The translations under genes and the position numbers were made by a program. Under the pieces are notes generated by a model. That model saw nothing but the letters and a program-made list of their open reading frames with translations. It ran no database searches and was not told where the DNA came from. Below, piece after piece: positions 62,376-64,000 of a stretch of DNA of 64,000 nt. How positions within the stretch are numbered: the stretch's first letter is position 1; each line of letters starts with the position of its first letter. Source of the DNA: Clostridiales bacterium (GTDB taxonomy: Bacteria; Bacillota; Clostridia; Saccharofermentanales; Saccharofermentanaceae); contig JAFZVE010000051.1 in assembly GCA_017617995.1 (NCBI GenBank), forward strand, positions 55,199 through 119,198, written 5' to 3'.

Positions 62376-64000
62376 GATCTTGTATTTATGCACCATCTCG
62401 ATGGGGCAGTAGGACGCCTTCGACTGGCGAAGCCCCAGATGTCCCATGTCTTCTTCGCGGTTGATATACCGTACTTCGGGAAAAGCACTGGAGGCGATGT
62501 ATTTGCAGAGTGCGACGTAAAGTCCGTCGTAGTCGGTATCCGCCTTCTCGAAGTGGATGTGTGCGGTGTCCGGCTGCCCGATGCTTCCGATGGAGAAGGC
62601 TACGAGCTTTCCGTCTATACGGATCGCACCGCCTCTTAAGTCGAGTTTCTCCCAAGCGTGGAAGATCCGCTTGATCATGAGATAGTCGCTCTCCGTGGTG
62701 TCATAAAGATCGATACATTTTCTTTCGGCCCAGCTCTTAACAAGATCCAGACACTCCGGAAAAAGAGAAGGCTCCAGCGGAAAGTATTCATGATCCGGAT
62801 ACGCTGCGAGGAAATGCTTGAGGTGATTCCTCTTCTTGGCGTATCTTTTGCCGGTGAGGTTTCGAAGAGAATCTGCGTTATAGAGATAATCGGAAGAATC
62901 CCTGTCATACGCACATTTCTCGATGGGAAAGGGAAGAGCGAGGAACATATCCCTATAGTTCTCATCAATCGTACAGATGCGGAACGCCCAGTTTCTTTCA
63001 TCGAATATGGGCCGCACCTGCTCGATGATGCGTCTTAACTTCGTAGGAGCCAGTTTCCCGAGCGGCATCAGCATAAAAGGCGAAGTGTATCCGTCGCCGT
63101 CGGAGATCTGCACCAGACAGTCCTCGATGATGGCATATTCGATGTTGAAAACGTTATCCCATGCGTATCGGCAGTGGAAGGTAAGATCCGTGATCCTCGT
63201 GTCTGTCATCGCGTAGTACCGGAGGTATTCTTCTTTTGATTCCGGTGTGAGATGTTTCCACTCGATGATACGGTCAGATTCTGTAGAGGCGGAAAAGCTG
63301 TCCGAAGGTGTTCCGGAAAAAACGGGTATCTTCGGCTCTCCGGATACTTCCAGTGAATCGAAGAAGAGGGAAATGACTCTGCCGGGCGGGGTAATCTTCG
63401 GTTCCGAAGGGAGATCATCCGGATGCTCCAGGTGGAGGAAGAAGGCGTCGATCAGGCTGTTTCCGGCAAGAGTGGAAACATAGATGCTTCCCATGGCGCG
63501 CGGATTGATCTCCAGAAGTTTGAGCTGTCCGTCGGCATCTTCCTTGAAACTTATGCAGAGAAGGCCAGATAAGGGAAGTGCAGAAAGGATCTTTCTGCAA
63601 ATACCGAACAGTACCGGATTTTCAGCGGTTTCGGTGCAGGCGGAGAGCCCGCCGAGCATGCCGAGGTTTTTCCGGATCGTGATGGATAGGATCTTGCCGT
63701 GATCGGCAAGAATATCCACATCCCATTCCTGACCGGGAAGGTAGGGCATGATGAGGAATGGGTCGGAAAACGTAAGGCCGTCGGGCAGATTCTGTAGAAT
63801 CGTTCTTGTTATCAGCAAGGAAGCATGGCCTTCGGACAGTGCTTTTGCATAGGTTTTATCAGATACGATCCGCAGAAATCCGTCCCTGTTTTCCCCGAGG
63901 ACCGGTTTGATCACACAGGAGATGCCATCGTCCTCGATACTGCGGATCGTCTCGAGGAGTTCTTCGCGGTTATGAACCGTATAGTGCGGAGTGATACAGC
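62364..64000 (-). CDS. ATP-grasp domain joined to DUF2156-like acyltransferase domain (5' end cut)
   Basis: The frame stays open to the window edge, so the start lies outside. Reading toward the C-terminus, the first part is an ATP-grasp domain: VIKPVLGENRDGF binds ATP, followed by MPYLPGQEWDVDI and KLLEINPRAMGS with metal-binding Glu and Asn. The last 300 residues look like the DUF2156 (phosphatidylglycerol lysyltransferase C-terminal, GNAT-like) fold: SDYLYNADSLRNLTGKRYAKKRNHLKHF, FSIGSIG and YINREEDMGHLGLRQSKASY. It may join or transfer an aminoacyl or peptide group; that is inference. It ends in a repeat array. Confidence 0.82.
   Translation of the reverse strand, partial: CITPHYTVHNREELLETIRSIEDDGISCVIKPVLGENRDGFLRIVSDKTYAKALSEGHASLLITRTILQNLPDGLTFSDPFLIMPYLPGQEWDVDILADHGKILSITIRKNLGMLGGLSACTETAENPVLFGICRKILSALPLSGLLCISFKEDADGQLKLLEINPRAMGSIYVSTLAGNSLIDAFFLHLEHPDDLPSEPKITPPGRVISLFFDSLEVSGEPKIPVFSGTPSDSFSASTESDRIIEWKHLTPESKEEYLRYYAMTDTRITDLTFHCRYAWDNVFNIEYAIIEDCLVQISDGDGYTSPFMLMPLGKLAPTKLRRIIEQVRPIFDERNWAFRICTIDENYRDMFLALPFPIEKCAYDRDSSDYLYNADSLRNLTGKRYAKKRNHLKHFLAAYPDHEYFPLEPSLFPECLDLVKSWAERKCIDLYDTTESDYLMIKRIFHAWEKLDLRGGAIRIDGKLVAFSIGSIGQPDTAHIHFEKADTDYDGLYVALCKYIASSAFPEVRYINREEDMGHLGLRQSKASYCPIEMVHKYKILYL

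Overview
This window looks like chromosomal DNA of an anaerobic, low-to-moderate G+C Firmicute of the class Clostridia, probably a saccharolytic gut or digester organism. The evidence is two ferredoxin-dependent 2-oxoacid oxidoreductases, SepF, a YhbD-type regulator, a separate GlnRS, a CdaA-type diadenylate cyclase, strong GGAGG-type ribosome binding sites, sigma-A promoters with 16-18 bp spacers, many lipoproteins, and a proline/threonine-rich sortase-type wall protein. I cannot name a genus. No phage, transposon, integrase or CRISPR array is visible, and gene density is that of an ordinary core chromosome.

Layout. 1-3030: the end of a cut gene, a zinc-ribbon membrane protein, two small regulators (YhbD and ArsR types) and mscL. 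3262-5846: a four-subunit 2-oxoacid:ferredoxin oxidoreductase. 6052-14371: a tight glycogen operon, glgB-glgC-glgD-glgA plus a GH13 amylase, in which both polymer-building enzymes carry lysine-rich tails. 14401-20656: a zinc-ribbon membrane protein, a choice-of-anchor-A wall protein and a TIR/membrane/beta-propeller protein. 20671-24598: a DHH phosphoesterase (minus strand), tRNA-Leu(GAG), a lipoprotein and a metallo-beta-lactamase-fold protein. 24892-34100: a sodium:solute symporter, iorAB, then ACT protein-ynbB-HlyD-like-yggS and sepF. 34254-37477: glnS and gltX on the minus strand. 37634-40956: a degenerate 3-dehydroquinate-synthase-like protein, an M28-like lipoprotein without its metal ligands, a small beta-rich protein and an RDD membrane protein. 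41279-47034: ilvE (minus), nagA-crp, a fused CdaA-CdaR and glf (minus). 47213-52507: an amidase-like membrane protein with altered catalytic residues, lipoproteins, an EF-Tu-domain-2/SseB fusion and a lipoprotein made of eight 15-residue repeats. 52598-52976: tmRNA (minus). 53137-58919: a GH3 glycosidase and a GH2 LacZ-like protein without catalytic glutamates. 58978-64000: rluF, a two-component system and an ATP-grasp/acyltransferase-like protein, all on the minus strand.

Themes. Energy and amino-acid metabolism run through ferredoxin (kor/vor, ior, ilvE); carbon is stored as glycogen; and the cell envelope is rich in lipoproteins and anchored proteins. The most notable observations are: (1) a 29-nt sequence found twice, inside two unrelated terminators, with conserved internal-loop bases and compensatory changes in the enclosing helix, suggesting an undescribed structured RNA motif; (2) several enzyme-fold proteins that have lost catalytic residues (GH2, Amidase_3, M28, DHQ synthase); (3) two unusual fusions (CdaA-CdaR and EF-Tu domain 2-SseB); (4) the TIR-membrane-propeller protein; and (5) the 15-residue-repeat lipoprotein. 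All functional statements come from reading the sequence and remembered family motifs; no database search was run.
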